Below are positions 44,004 through 52,812 of a stretch of 64,000 bases of DNA, one piece after another. The position numbers and the translations under genes were made by a program. The DNA comes from JABMQB01 sp964575025 (GTDB lineage Bacteria > Bacteroidota > Bacteroidia > Bacteroidales > Prolixibacteraceae), in assembly GCA_964575025.1 (NCBI GenBank), contig CAZNPV010000002.1:1-64000 (forward strand), read 5' to 3'. Each line of letters begins with the position of its first letter. Position 1 is the first letter of the stretch. The notes beneath the pieces were generated by a model. It did no database searches. It was not told the origin of the DNA and worked only from the letters and a program-made list of their open reading frames with translations.

Positions 44004-45794
44004 ATGGATAACAATCTGCTGCTATTCTACCAAGAACAAAAAGTGCGGTTTGCTGATACAGGGAAAAAACTACAAAAACGTATCCGGCGAATCTCTTTTT
44101 TCAGGATCTTTTCCTTTCTGATGATGGCTTTTTCGTTGGTTTATTTAACCCGTTTCGGAATATGGTCAGGCCTTATTCCCGCAATCGTCTTTCTGGTGAT
44201 TTTCCTGATCCTGGTTAAGAAGCATAGTTTTTCTCAAAAGGAAAAAAGAAAAGTCAGTATCCTGAGCGACATGGTGGCATCTGAATTACTGGCACTGGAA
44301 CATGCATTCACACAATTTGACAATGGGGAGGAATTTATCAATTCCCGGCACGCCTTTTCCTATGACCTTGATCTGTTCGGAGATGGATCCTTGTTCCAGT
44401 TTTTGAACCGTACTTCGACGATCAGCGGGAAGAACGTTCTTTCGGAGTGGCTGCAGAAGCCTCTGCTAACAAAAGATGAAATTCAGGGAAGACAGAACGC
44501 TGTGAAAGAAATTGCCACGAAACGGGAATGGAGGCTTGCGTTCAGGGCGACCGGGAAAATGTTTGATGAAACAGAAGAACAACATCACGAAATCTTGAAA
44601 TGGGCGGAAGAAGATCTGCCTTTCCGGTACAGGAAAATGACCGGGATCCTTCACACTGTTCTTCCTGTCCTGACGGTTCTGATGTTTCTTCCGGTCTTTG
44701 TGGCCGGAATACAATCTCCGCTTTATATCCTGATTATTATGCAATGGGGGCTTCTCTTTCTGTTCAGAAAAAAGGTGAAACATTATTTTCATGTTTTTGA
44801 AAGAAAATCGGGTTTAATAGAGAAGTATAACACCCTTTTACAGACGATTGAAAAGGAATCGTTTACCTCTTCAGAGATGGTTTCCCTGAGAAAAAATTTA
44901 ATGTTTCCCGAGTCAGCAACCCTAACGATAACCAAACTGGGCAGACGGGTCCGGGAATTTGAGTTCCGGCAGAATATGATCGCCGGATTCCTCCTGAATT
45001 CGCTGTTTTTATGGGACATCCGTTGTATTTACCGGTTATACAGATGGCATTCTGAAAACAGTCATAAGCTTATTGGCTGGCTAGAAACTGTGGAAACAAC
45101 AGACGCTCTCATCAGCCTGGCTAATTATGCGGACAATCATCCAATGTATGTTTTTCCGGAGATTGTTTCAGGCTCCTTTGTGTTAAAAACAAAAAACCTT
45201 GGCCATCCCTTGCTTCATCCGGCAAAGAGGATTTGCAATGATTTTTCTGTAGATAGCTGGCAGAAGGCTGTTATTGTTACCGGAGCAAACATGGCCGGAA
45301 AAAGTACATTTCTCAGGACCGTGGGAGTTAATATCGTCCTGGCGGGGTTGGGAGTTCCGGTGTGTGCTTCGGAATGTTTAATAAAACCTGTGGAACTTTA
45401 TACCAATATGCGAACCACGGATTCGCTTTTTAACGATGAATCCTATTTTTATGCCGAATTGAAAAGGTTGCAGGAGATCCTTACACGCCTGGAAAAGGGG
45501 AAGAAGCTTTTTATTATTCTCGATGAAATGCTGAAAGGAACCAATTCTGTTGATAAACTGAATGGATCCCGCAAGCTGATCAGAAAACTTACCGGGTTTA
45601 AGGCTGTTTCGTTAATTGCAACACATGACCTGAAATTGAGTGAAATGGAAAATGAACTCCCTGGTATGGTGTTGAATAAATGCTTTGAAATACGAATAAT
45701 CAACGATGAACTGATTTTTGATTACAAATTAAGCCCTGGAATTACGCAAACGATGAATGCCACTTTCCTGATGAAGAAGATGGGAATTATCTGA
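44004..45794 (+). CDS. Membrane-anchored MutS-family ATPase
   Basis: A 596-aa protein with the MutS ATPase domain at its C-terminus: Walker A ITGANMAGKSTFLRTVG-like sequence (VTGANMAGKSTFLRTVG, around residue 425), the N-loop region and DEMLKGTNSVDKLNGSRKL, then LIATHDLKLSEM. A core lever/clamp-like helical region precedes it. Unlike MutS, it lacks the N-terminal mismatch-recognition domain. It has two hydrophobic pairs, near 28-70 and 215-255, predicted to cross the membrane. It is therefore unlikely to do canonical mismatch repair; its function is unknown. It follows PAP2 without any gap. Confidence 0.85.
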   Translation: MDNNLLLFYQEQKVRFADTGKKLQKRIRRISFFRIFSFLMMAFSLVYLTRFGIWSGLIPAIVFLVIFLILVKKHSFSQKEKRKVSILSDMVASELLALEHAFTQFDNGEEFINSRHAFSYDLDLFGDGSLFQFLNRTSTISGKNVLSEWLQKPLLTKDEIQGRQNAVKEIATKREWRLAFRATGKMFDETEEQHHEILKWAEEDLPFRYRKMTGILHTVLPVLTVLMFLPVFVAGIQSPLYILIIMQWGLLFLFRKKVKHYFHVFERKSGLIEKYNTLLQTIEKESFTSSEMVSLRKNLMFPESATLTITKLGRRVREFEFRQNMIAGFLLNSLFLWDIRCIYRLYRWHSENSHKLIGWLETVETTDALISLANYADNHPMYVFPEIVSGSFVLKTKNLGHPLLHPAKRICNDFSVDSWQKAVIVTGANMAGKSTFLRTVGVNIVLAGLGVPVCASECLIKPVELYTNMRTTDSLFNDESYFYAELKRLQEILTRLEKGKKLFIILDEMLKGTNSVDKLNGSRKLIRKLTGFKAVSLIATHDLKLSEMENELPGMVLNKCFEIRIINDELIFDYKLSPGITQTMNATFLMKKMGII

Positions 45795-45846
45795 AAGGAA
45801 GAGGGATTGAATAGGGGTATTTGTGAATTACATACAGAATTAGCAG

Positions 45847-46590
45847 GTGAATCAATATGAACATAAGAAGTCGCTGGAAAGGTTGCTGCTCGATTTATTT
45901 TTAGAAGGGTATCCCGGTTTGCTGAAAGGGAAGCTGGTAGCCACTGAGTCTCCCGATTTTATTCTGACTACAAGCCCCAGGGTTTCAATCGGGATAGAGT
46001 TAACCCGCCTGTACCCTGAAAGTCGCATGCAACAAACACTAAATGATCAGATTCTGTTGGACACCCAGGATCAACTGGTAAGAAATACACAGAAACTGTT
46101 TGAAGAAAAAAGTGCCCGGAAGTGTTTTTGTAAGGTTGCATTTGCAGAGGGTGGCATCATAATGCAGGAAAGGATGCTAAGCCTGTCGGTGCGTTTAATG
46201 CGGGTAATATCTGAAAAGATTGAGCAACTGAGACCGGGGAGTGCCGGCAAAGTTCTCGTTGAGAGAAATCTTCCCGAAGGGATCCAATCCGTACTGGTAT
46301 TGACCCATCCGGGATTAACCTGGTCTGTCTGGGAGCGTTCCGGTAACCTGGGCATTTCAATGCATCTGGCAGAGGATATTCAAGGCTCCATTACTAAAAA
46401 AGAAGAAAAACTGAAATTGTATATTAGGCAGAACCTGAACGAATACTGGCTCCTGATAACTACGGATAAATTGCGGCAACAAAAGCCGGTAAATATTCCT
46501 AATCTTTTCCAAAACAGGAATTTCCATTCAGGTTTTCATAAGGTGTTTATTCTGGAACTCCTGAGCAGGAAAGTTTTTTTGATTAAGTAA
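45847..46590 (+). CDS. Hypothetical protein with PD-(D/E)XK-like motif
   Basis: A 247-aa protein starting at GTG 45847. A region resembling the PD-(D/E)XK nuclease core is visible: SPDFIL (Asp37), then a beta-strand SIGIELTRL (Glu51-x-Thr53), where Thr replaces the usual Lys. It has no signal peptide or membrane helix. The region around 165-190 is basic and helical. It could be a weak or inactive nuclease, or an unrelated fold with a chance motif. It follows the mutS-like gene by 52 bp on the same strand. Confidence 0.45.
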   Translation: MNQYEHKKSLERLLLDLFLEGYPGLLKGKLVATESPDFILTTSPRVSIGIELTRLYPESRMQQTLNDQILLDTQDQLVRNTQKLFEEKSARKCFCKVAFAEGGIIMQERMLSLSVRLMRVISEKIEQLRPGSAGKVLVERNLPEGIQSVLVLTHPGLTWSVWERSGNLGISMHLAEDIQGSITKKEEKLKLYIRQNLNEYWLLITTDKLRQQKPVNIPNLFQNRNFHSGFHKVFILELLSRKVFLIK

Positions 46591-46613
46591 TTAAAAAAAA
46601 ATCTGTATCTTTC
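46578..46613 (+). promoter_or_regulatory. Possible promoter of the GH10 xylanase
   Basis: TATCTTTC at 46606-46613 is one base from TAnnTTTG; TTTG lies at 46578-46581, 24 bp upstream. The ATG is 45 bp downstream. The upstream element is inside the end of the previous gene. Confidence 0.35.
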
Positions 46614-46658
46614 AAGTCTGAAATTATTATTTTCTAAACCAATTAAACAAAAATACGT

Positions 46659-47783
46659 ATGGATAGAAGGTCTTTTATAGGAACAACATCATTGGCTGTG
46701 GCAGGACTAACAGCTTTTAAAGCACAGGCATTTGCAACTGCTGCAAAAGAAGTTGGATTGGCAGAACTTTACAAAGACGATTTTTACATCGGAGCCGCGA
46801 TAAGCGGATGGTTGCTCTCCAATCCAAACGATTTGCTCGAGATTGTTAAACGCGAATTTAATTCCATTACGTCGGAAAACGCATTTAAGTGGGCAAGCAT
46901 TCATCCCAGCGATGATACGTGGAAGTTTGACATTCCCGACAAGTTCATAGAATTTGGCCTTGAGAACAACATGCATATGCTGGGGCACTGTTTGGTTTGG
47001 CATTCACAGGTTCCGCGAAGCATTTTCAGAGATGCTGACGGCAAACAGATCAGCAAAGAAGGATTGCTGAAAAGGATGGAAAACCATATTTCATTGCTGG
47101 TCGATAAATACAAAGGAAAGATCCATGCATGGGATGTGGTCAACGAAGCCATTGAAGAAAACGCCTGGAGAAATTCTCCATGGGTAAACATAATTGGGAA
47201 AGAGTTTATGGAAAGGGCTTTCCATCTTGCTCATGAGGCCGATCCCAATGCCCATCTGCTATACAACGATTATAATATGGATCAGAAAGGCCGCCGGGAT
47301 CAGGTCGTTGAAATGATCAGGGATTTTAAAAAACGGGGGGTTCCGATCCATGGCGTGGGTATGCAGGGACATATAGGCCTCGATTATCCCGACCTGAATG
47401 AATTTGAAGCCAGCATCAAAGCCTTTGCCAACGAAGGCGTTAAGGTTCATGTTACCGAATTGGATGTGTCAGCACTCCCTTACGATTGGGAACGTACAGC
47501 CGAAATATCAACCAACAAAGAATATGCGGAGTCACTCAATCCCTACACCGACGGATTACCAAAGAAAGTAAGCAAGGAACTGGCCAAAAGGTATAAAAAT
47601 CTGTTTAAGATTTTTCTGAAGTACAGGGATAGCATGGAAAGGGTAACCTTCTGGGGTGTAAGCGATGAAATGTCATGGAAAAATAATTTCCCCATGCGTG
47701 GCAGGACCGACTATCCGCTGTTGTTTGACCGGGAACACAAGCCGAAATTGTGTTACGATGCCATTGCTAAACTGAAAAAATAG
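46659..47783 (+). CDS. Secreted endo-1,4-beta-xylanase (GH10)
   Basis: A 374-aa single-domain GH10 enzyme. The N-terminus MDRRSFIGTTSLAVAGLTAF looks like a Tat-type signal. The catalytic acid/base is Glu163 (WDVVNEAI) and the nucleophile Glu267 (VHVTELDVS); the C-terminal VTFWGVSDEMSW is also typical. It cuts the xylan backbone internally. No carbohydrate-binding module is seen. It opens an island of plant-polysaccharide genes on the same strand. Confidence 0.93.
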   Translation: MDRRSFIGTTSLAVAGLTAFKAQAFATAAKEVGLAELYKDDFYIGAAISGWLLSNPNDLLEIVKREFNSITSENAFKWASIHPSDDTWKFDIPDKFIEFGLENNMHMLGHCLVWHSQVPRSIFRDADGKQISKEGLLKRMENHISLLVDKYKGKIHAWDVVNEAIEENAWRNSPWVNIIGKEFMERAFHLAHEADPNAHLLYNDYNMDQKGRRDQVVEMIRDFKKRGVPIHGVGMQGHIGLDYPDLNEFEASIKAFANEGVKVHVTELDVSALPYDWERTAEISTNKEYAESLNPYTDGLPKKVSKELAKRYKNLFKIFLKYRDSMERVTFWGVSDEMSWKNNFPMRGRTDYPLLFDREHKPKLCYDAIAKLKK

Positions 47784-47977
47784 ATGCGATACTTTTAGGA
47801 CCCCCTTGTCACTTTTTTGGGTTGCCTTACTCCCAATTGTCTGACTGATTTTTCCGTTGTTTTTTCTTTTTTTGCTACCAACCCGTTGCGTTCAAAAACA
47901 GGAGAACAAGAAACCCAATAGTATCTTTTGAACAAATCGTTTCTTTGTACGTATTATTTGTATAATAAATTTTGCGC
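47784..47977 (+). other. Intergenic region between xylanase and SDR
   Basis: A weak hairpin (TTGGG/CCCAA, 47817-47836) may end the xylanase transcript. The end is AT-rich with TTTG words (around 47945-47975) that could form a promoter for the SDR gene; no clean consensus is present. Confidence 0.3.
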
Positions 47978-48793
47978 ATGAACGAATTATTTGATCTGAA
48001 AGATAAAGTAGCTGTGGTAACGGGTGGATCGGGCACCCTGGGAGGCAGTATCTCCGCTTACCTGGCAAAGAATGGAGTGAAAGTAGTGGTGGTTGGGCGC
48101 TCTCAGAAAAATGTGGATTTGCGTCTTAACAAAATAGAAGAAGAAGGAGGCACAGGCCTGGGACTGGTTGTGGATGTCTTAAACGTAGAAGAATTAAGAG
48201 ATGCCAGGAAGAGAATTGTTGAGAAATGGGGGAAAATTGATATTCTTGTGAATACAGCCGGCGGGAATCTGCCCGGTGCTACCTTAACCGAGGAACAAAC
48301 GGTATTCGACATGAAGATCGATGATTATAAAAAAGTCACCGAACTGAATCTGAACGGAACGGTATTTCCCTGTCTGGTTTTTGGGGAAGTTATGGCCCGG
48401 AACAAAAGGGGGTCAATAATTAATATTTCCTCCATGGCTACTTTTTCATCCATCACACGGGTCCCGGGATATTCAGTGGCAAAATCCGGAGTGGAGATCT
48501 TCACAAAATGGCTGGCTATGGAGATGGCTACCAAGTTTAGTGATAAAATCAGGGTCAATGCCCTGGCTCCGGGATTTTTTATCAGCACTCAAAACAGGGG
48601 AGTATTAATAAATCCAGATGGTTCCTATACGGAACGCAGTGAGAAAGTCATTTCAAAAACCCCCATGGGAAGGTTTGGAGAAATCGATGAGCTGAACGGG
48701 ACCATTCACTACCTGTGTTCCGGTGCAGCCAGTTTTGTTACCGGTGTAATCATCCCGGTTGACGGAGGATTCAGCTCTTTCAGCGGGGTATAA
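47978..48793 (+). CDS. SDR oxidoreductase, probable D-mannonate oxidoreductase
   Basis: About 271 aa from ATG 47978 (MNELFDLKDKVAVVTGGSG); TTG 47972 is an alternative. The nucleotide-binding GGSGTLGG, NTAGGN, the Ser in ISSMATFS and YSVAKSG with catalytic Tyr and Lys are complete, and DGGFSSF is at the C-terminus. Close linkage to mannonate dehydratase suggests the SDR-type fructuronate/mannonate oxidoreductase that replaces UxuB in many Bacteroidota. This specific substrate is inferred from context. Confidence 0.8.
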   Translation: MNELFDLKDKVAVVTGGSGTLGGSISAYLAKNGVKVVVVGRSQKNVDLRLNKIEEEGGTGLGLVVDVLNVEELRDARKRIVEKWGKIDILVNTAGGNLPGATLTEEQTVFDMKIDDYKKVTELNLNGTVFPCLVFGEVMARNKRGSIINISSMATFSSITRVPGYSVAKSGVEIFTKWLAMEMATKFSDKIRVNALAPGFFISTQNRGVLINPDGSYTERSEKVISKTPMGRFGEIDELNGTIHYLCSGAASFVTGVIIPVDGGFSSFSGV

Positions 48794-49073
48794 AGGTCAT
48801 CCTGAAAGGTTCCCTGTTTTTAGTCAGTTATATTTGTAAAAATAATCGTTTACTGGGCTTATCGAGGCAATGGCAGCAGATTACAATCAGGAGTTCCATA
48901 CTTCGACCCCTTGAGTATGCCCAATAATAGTTTCATACTATTAAAAATATTTATTTATAAAGGTATTCCCGTCCCGATAAATATCGGGATCGGGTGGAAC
49001 GCGCATATATTTTAATTATCATCTTGGTTGTAAACATTTTACATGCTCGTTTCATAATAGGTACACTGTATCA
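48794..49073. other. Intergenic region with palindromes
   Basis: No gene. It contains AATAGT/ACTATT (48926-48942) and a CG-rich palindrome described separately. AT-rich sequence before uxuA may hold its promoter, but no TAnnTTTG is clear. Confidence 0.4.
48968..48994. repeat. Palindromic repeat TCCCGAT-AAAT-ATCGGGA
   Basis: A perfect 7-bp inverted repeat (48972-48978 and 48983-48989) around an AAAT loop, flanked by CCCG and TCGGG that extend the stem imperfectly. This form, a CCCGAT hairpin, occurs widely as a dispersed intergenic palindrome in Bacteroidota; here one copy lies between the SDR and uxuA. Confidence 0.5.
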
Positions 49074-50279
49074 ATGATAAAACTAAAAAAAACATGGCGT
49101 TGGTTCGGGCCGGATGATGCGGTTAACCTGAACTGGTTGAAACAGTTGGGTGTGGAAGGAGTGGTGACCGCGTTACACCAGATCCCTTCCGGAGAAGTAT
49201 GGCCCGAAGAGGATATCCTGAAAAGGAAAGAGGAAGTGGAAAAAGCCGGCCTCACATGGGAGATTGTGGAAAGCCTTCCTGTTACCGAAGCAATTAAACT
49301 GGGAACAGGAGCCTGTGAAAGCCATATCAGGAATTATCAGCAGTCGCTCAGGAATCTGGCCCGGTACGGAATCAAAACCGTGGTCTACAATTTTATGCCG
49401 GTAGTCGACTGGATCCGTACAGATCTGAACTATCCCCTGCCTGAAGGCAGTACATCCCTGATTTTTGATTGTACTTCTTTCGCAGCATTCGATCTGTATA
49501 TTCTTAATCGTCCGGATGCTGAGAATGATTATGCTCCTGAAATGGTTAAGCGGGCTGAGGAATTTTACAGAAAAATGACGCCCCCAGAGAGAGAAACCCT
49601 GGCGTATACCATTATTGTGGTCACCCAGGGCTTTGTAAACGGTCCGGAGTATAACGACCCGGACCATTTTAAAACGTTGTTTCTTTCCCAAATAAAAAAA
49701 TACCAGTCCATAGGGGGATTGAAACTTCGTGAGAACCTGGCCTTTTTCCTCGGGAAAATAATTCCGGTTGCTGAGGAATGCGGAATCAACCTGGCTATTC
49801 ATCCCGATGATCCACCGTTTCCGGTGTTGGGATTACCCAGAATTTTCAGCACGATTGAAGATATGGAATGGCTGTTTAAAACAAATGCTTCGCTGAATAA
49901 TGGAATTGTTTTTTGTACCGGCTCGCTTTCAGCCCGGAAGGATAACGACCTGTTCCGGATGGTAAAGGAGCATGGGGAGCGAATTCATTTTGTGCATTTG
50001 CGAAATACCGAAGTACTTGGCGATGGCAGTTTTTATGAGTCAGGGCTTCTGAAAGGATGGATCGATATGGCAACACTGACCGGAGCACTCCTGCAGGAAA
50101 TGCAACACCGACAGGATGCCGGACGTGCAGATATTCAGATTCCCGTGCGCCCTGACCATGGAATCAGACTGTTTGATGATCTTAAACTCCGGTCTTATCC
50201 GGGCTATCCGCTAATCGGAAGGTTAAAGGGATTGGCTGAAATTTGTGGCCTGGAAGAAGGAATCCTCAGGGGTTGGTAA
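49074..50279 (+). CDS. uxuA: Mannonate dehydratase
   Basis: A 401-aa TIM-barrel enzyme that dehydrates D-mannonate to 2-keto-3-deoxygluconate. The N-terminal MIKLKKTWRWFGPDDAVNL, GVEGVVTALHQIPSGEVW, NLAIHPDDPPFPVLGLPRI and VHLRNTEVLG...RPDHG metal/active-site segments are characteristic. It works downstream of fructuronate reduction. The SDR gene upstream and the hydrolases around it support use of glucuronic acid side chains. Confidence 0.95.
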   Translation: MIKLKKTWRWFGPDDAVNLNWLKQLGVEGVVTALHQIPSGEVWPEEDILKRKEEVEKAGLTWEIVESLPVTEAIKLGTGACESHIRNYQQSLRNLARYGIKTVVYNFMPVVDWIRTDLNYPLPEGSTSLIFDCTSFAAFDLYILNRPDAENDYAPEMVKRAEEFYRKMTPPERETLAYTIIVVTQGFVNGPEYNDPDHFKTLFLSQIKKYQSIGGLKLRENLAFFLGKIIPVAEECGINLAIHPDDPPFPVLGLPRIFSTIEDMEWLFKTNASLNNGIVFCTGSLSARKDNDLFRMVKEHGERIHFVHLRNTEVLGDGSFYESGLLKGWIDMATLTGALLQEMQHRQDAGRADIQIPVRPDHGIRLFDDLKLRSYPGYPLIGRLKGLAEICGLEEGILRGW

Positions 50280-50280
50280 A

Positions 50281-50320
50281 GATCGACCCGATCGCTATCC
50301 TTCCATAGGAATAGGAAGGA
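50281..50320. other. Two hairpins after uxuA
   Basis: GATCG/CGATC (50281-50293) and TCCTTCC/GGAAGGA (50298-50320) are adjacent. There is no T-run, so they may be intrinsic-like pause or processing structures rather than a full terminator. Confidence 0.35.
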
Positions 50321-50368
50321 ATCATTAAATTGGGTATCTTCGGATAATTATTCCAAAATGATTACGTT

Positions 50369-52768
50369 ATGCGAAGGCTAATTTTCTTTTTGATTGTTTT
50401 GATTTTTTCTTCCTGTCAACAGGGGTCAGAAAATAAACATGCCTATCCGGTTGCTCCGGTTCCTTTTACGGAAGTTCAGGTAACCGATGCTTTCTGGGCA
50501 GAGCGGATTAAGACAAACCATGAGGTTACCATTCCGATTGCTATTCAGAAAAGCCGTGAAACCGGCCGGATACGAAATTTTGAAATTGCCGGGGGGTTGG
50601 CAGAGGGAGAGTTTTGCTCACCGTATCCTTTTGATGATTCGGATGTGTATAAAATTATTGAAGGGGCAGCCTATTCCTTGCAGATGTTTCCGGATAAGGC
50701 TTTGGAAGCAACCGTTGATTCGTTGGTCCACCTGATTGAGCTGGCCCAGGAAGACGATGGTTATCTGTTTACCAACCGCACCATAATGGGTGAAAACGGA
50801 CATGAATGGATCGGAAAAGAACGATGGGAAAATGTGGATGATCTGAGCCATGAACTTTATAATCTGGGGCATTTTTATGAAGCTGCGACAGCCTGGTACC
50901 TGGCAACAGGGAAACGAAAAATTCTGGATATTGCCCTAAAAAGTGCCGATCTGGTTGACCGGGAATTTGGTTACGGGAAGATTGAAAACTACCCGGGGCA
51001 CCAGGAGATTGAAATAGGGCTTGTAAAACTCTACCGTGTAACCGGGGAGAAACGCTACCTCGATCTGGCAAAGTTCTTTCTGGATATCCGCGGCAAAGGC
51101 GAATTGGGTGAAAAAACAACCTATAATCAGTCGCACCTTCCGGTAGTTGAACAAACCGAAGCGGTCGGGCACTCCGTGCGCGCTGCTTATATGTGGACGG
51201 GCATGGCTGATGTGGCTGCTCTTACAGGCGACAAAGCGTATGTAAATGCAATATCTAAGATCTGGGAGGATGTAGTCTATAAAAAACTTTACATTACCGG
51301 TGGAATTGGTGCTGCCGGAGGGCATGAAGGTTTTGGCGGCCCATATGAGCTACCCAATATGCGGGCCTATTGTGAAACCTGCGCCGCTATAGCGAATGTT
51401 TTCTGGAACCACCGGATGTTTCTTATGACGGGCGATGCCAGATACATCGATGTGCTGGAGCGGTCACTCTACAATAACATCCTTTCCGGTGTCTCCCTTT
51501 CAGGGGATCACTTCTTCTATCCCAATCCTTTGGAATCACATGGCCAGCATCAACGCAGCGAATGGTTCGGATGTGCATGCTGCCCTTCGAATATTTCACG
51601 ATTTATTCCTTCCATGCCAACGTATATCTATGCACATAAGGACAGAGATATGTATCTGAATCTGTATGTTCCCAGCCATACTACTTTTACATTGGATGAT
51701 ATTCCGCTGCATGTAAAACAGGAAAGCAACATGCCCTGGGAGGGAAGAATTCTTGTTTCTGTTGATCCCGAAAAGCCGGTGAAGGCAGGATTGAAAATCC
51801 GAATCCCTTGCTGGGCTTCGGAAAATCCTGTTCCCGGAGATCTGTATGCTTATCTTGAACCGCCTCAAACGCAAACCATAATACGATGCAATGGCGAAAG
51901 AATCCATACCGGGGTGAAGAATGGCTTTGCTACCCTTACACGAACATGGCATAAAGGAGATAAGGTTGAGATTGTATTTCCGTTTGATATATTGAAAATC
52001 AAGGCACATCCGAATGTTGAGGATGACAGGGAAAAAATAGTGTATCAGCGGGGTCCCCTGGTTTATTGTGCCGAATGGGCTGATTTTGATGAAAAGGATA
52101 TTCTTAGCTTGTATGTGAAACCTGGAGAGGACTTATCTGCTCAGGTTGAACCTGAGTTGCTCGGAGGTATAGTTACCCTGAATGGAAAAGGATATGGAAC
52201 ACAAGAAACGGAAGATGGCACCATCCATTCCTATCCCAGGGATTTCAAAGCGATTCCCTATTATGCATGGGCACACAGAGGCAAGGGGCAGATGATGGTC
52301 TGGATCCCGTCAGGGGAAGAATCCACAAAACCCAAACCAGCACCTACCATTGCCAATACCAGCAGGGTGGAAGCATCCTACGAAACATCGGGCTTATACG
52401 GGATCAACGATGGAATCCTTCCAAAGAATTCAAGGGATGAAACCGGTATTTTCTATCATTGGTGGCCCGAAAAAGGGACCACACACCGGATCATATACAA
52501 CTTTAAGAAACCGGAAATAATATATTCAACAGGTGTGTATTGGTTTGTTGATATTCCGGACGGGGGTTGTGGTTTGCCGGAAGCATGGAAAATTTATTAT
52601 AAGTCGGGGAATAACTGGCTGCCCGTAAAGTCCGGAGAGGAGTACGGTCCGGAGAAAGACCAAATGAATACAATTGCTTTTGAACCGGTAAAAACTTCAG
52701 CTCTTAAACTGGAAGTCATCCTTTCAGAGAAATATTCAGCTGGAATTCATGAATGGAAGATTAATTAG
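50369..52768 (+). CDS. GH127-type beta-L-arabinofuranosidase lipoprotein
   Basis: A 799-aa enzyme. The signal MRRLIFFLIVLIFSSC ends in a lipobox, so it is probably outer-membrane anchored. The (alpha/alpha)6-barrel (DUF1680/GH127) keeps the full zinc-thiolate active site by spacing with HypBA1: Glu320, Glu336, Cys338 and the CACC set Cys402/Cys404/Cys405, with Cys404 the expected nucleophile. The C-terminal beta-domains end in a discoidin-like region. It is likely to release L-arabinofuranose from arabinoxylan or plant glycoproteins. The next gene starts 44 bp downstream. Confidence 0.88.
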   Translation: MRRLIFFLIVLIFSSCQQGSENKHAYPVAPVPFTEVQVTDAFWAERIKTNHEVTIPIAIQKSRETGRIRNFEIAGGLAEGEFCSPYPFDDSDVYKIIEGAAYSLQMFPDKALEATVDSLVHLIELAQEDDGYLFTNRTIMGENGHEWIGKERWENVDDLSHELYNLGHFYEAATAWYLATGKRKILDIALKSADLVDREFGYGKIENYPGHQEIEIGLVKLYRVTGEKRYLDLAKFFLDIRGKGELGEKTTYNQSHLPVVEQTEAVGHSVRAAYMWTGMADVAALTGDKAYVNAISKIWEDVVYKKLYITGGIGAAGGHEGFGGPYELPNMRAYCETCAAIANVFWNHRMFLMTGDARYIDVLERSLYNNILSGVSLSGDHFFYPNPLESHGQHQRSEWFGCACCPSNISRFIPSMPTYIYAHKDRDMYLNLYVPSHTTFTLDDIPLHVKQESNMPWEGRILVSVDPEKPVKAGLKIRIPCWASENPVPGDLYAYLEPPQTQTIIRCNGERIHTGVKNGFATLTRTWHKGDKVEIVFPFDILKIKAHPNVEDDREKIVYQRGPLVYCAEWADFDEKDILSLYVKPGEDLSAQVEPELLGGIVTLNGKGYGTQETEDGTIHSYPRDFKAIPYYAWAHRGKGQMMVWIPSGEESTKPKPAPTIANTSRVEASYETSGLYGINDGILPKNSRDETGIFYHWWPEKGTTHRIIYNFKKPEIIYSTGVYWFVDIPDGGCGLPEAWKIYYKSGNNWLPVKSGEEYGPEKDQMNTIAFEPVKTSALKLEVILSEKYSAGIHEWKIN

Positions 52769-52812
52769 TTTATCGTTTTAAAGACAAATGTAATGATCTA
52801 ATATTGAGGCTC

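Noticed and set aside
48794..49073. Riboswitch or tRNA upstream of uxuA
   Set aside because: Only simple hairpins are seen; no cloverleaf or known aptamer core.
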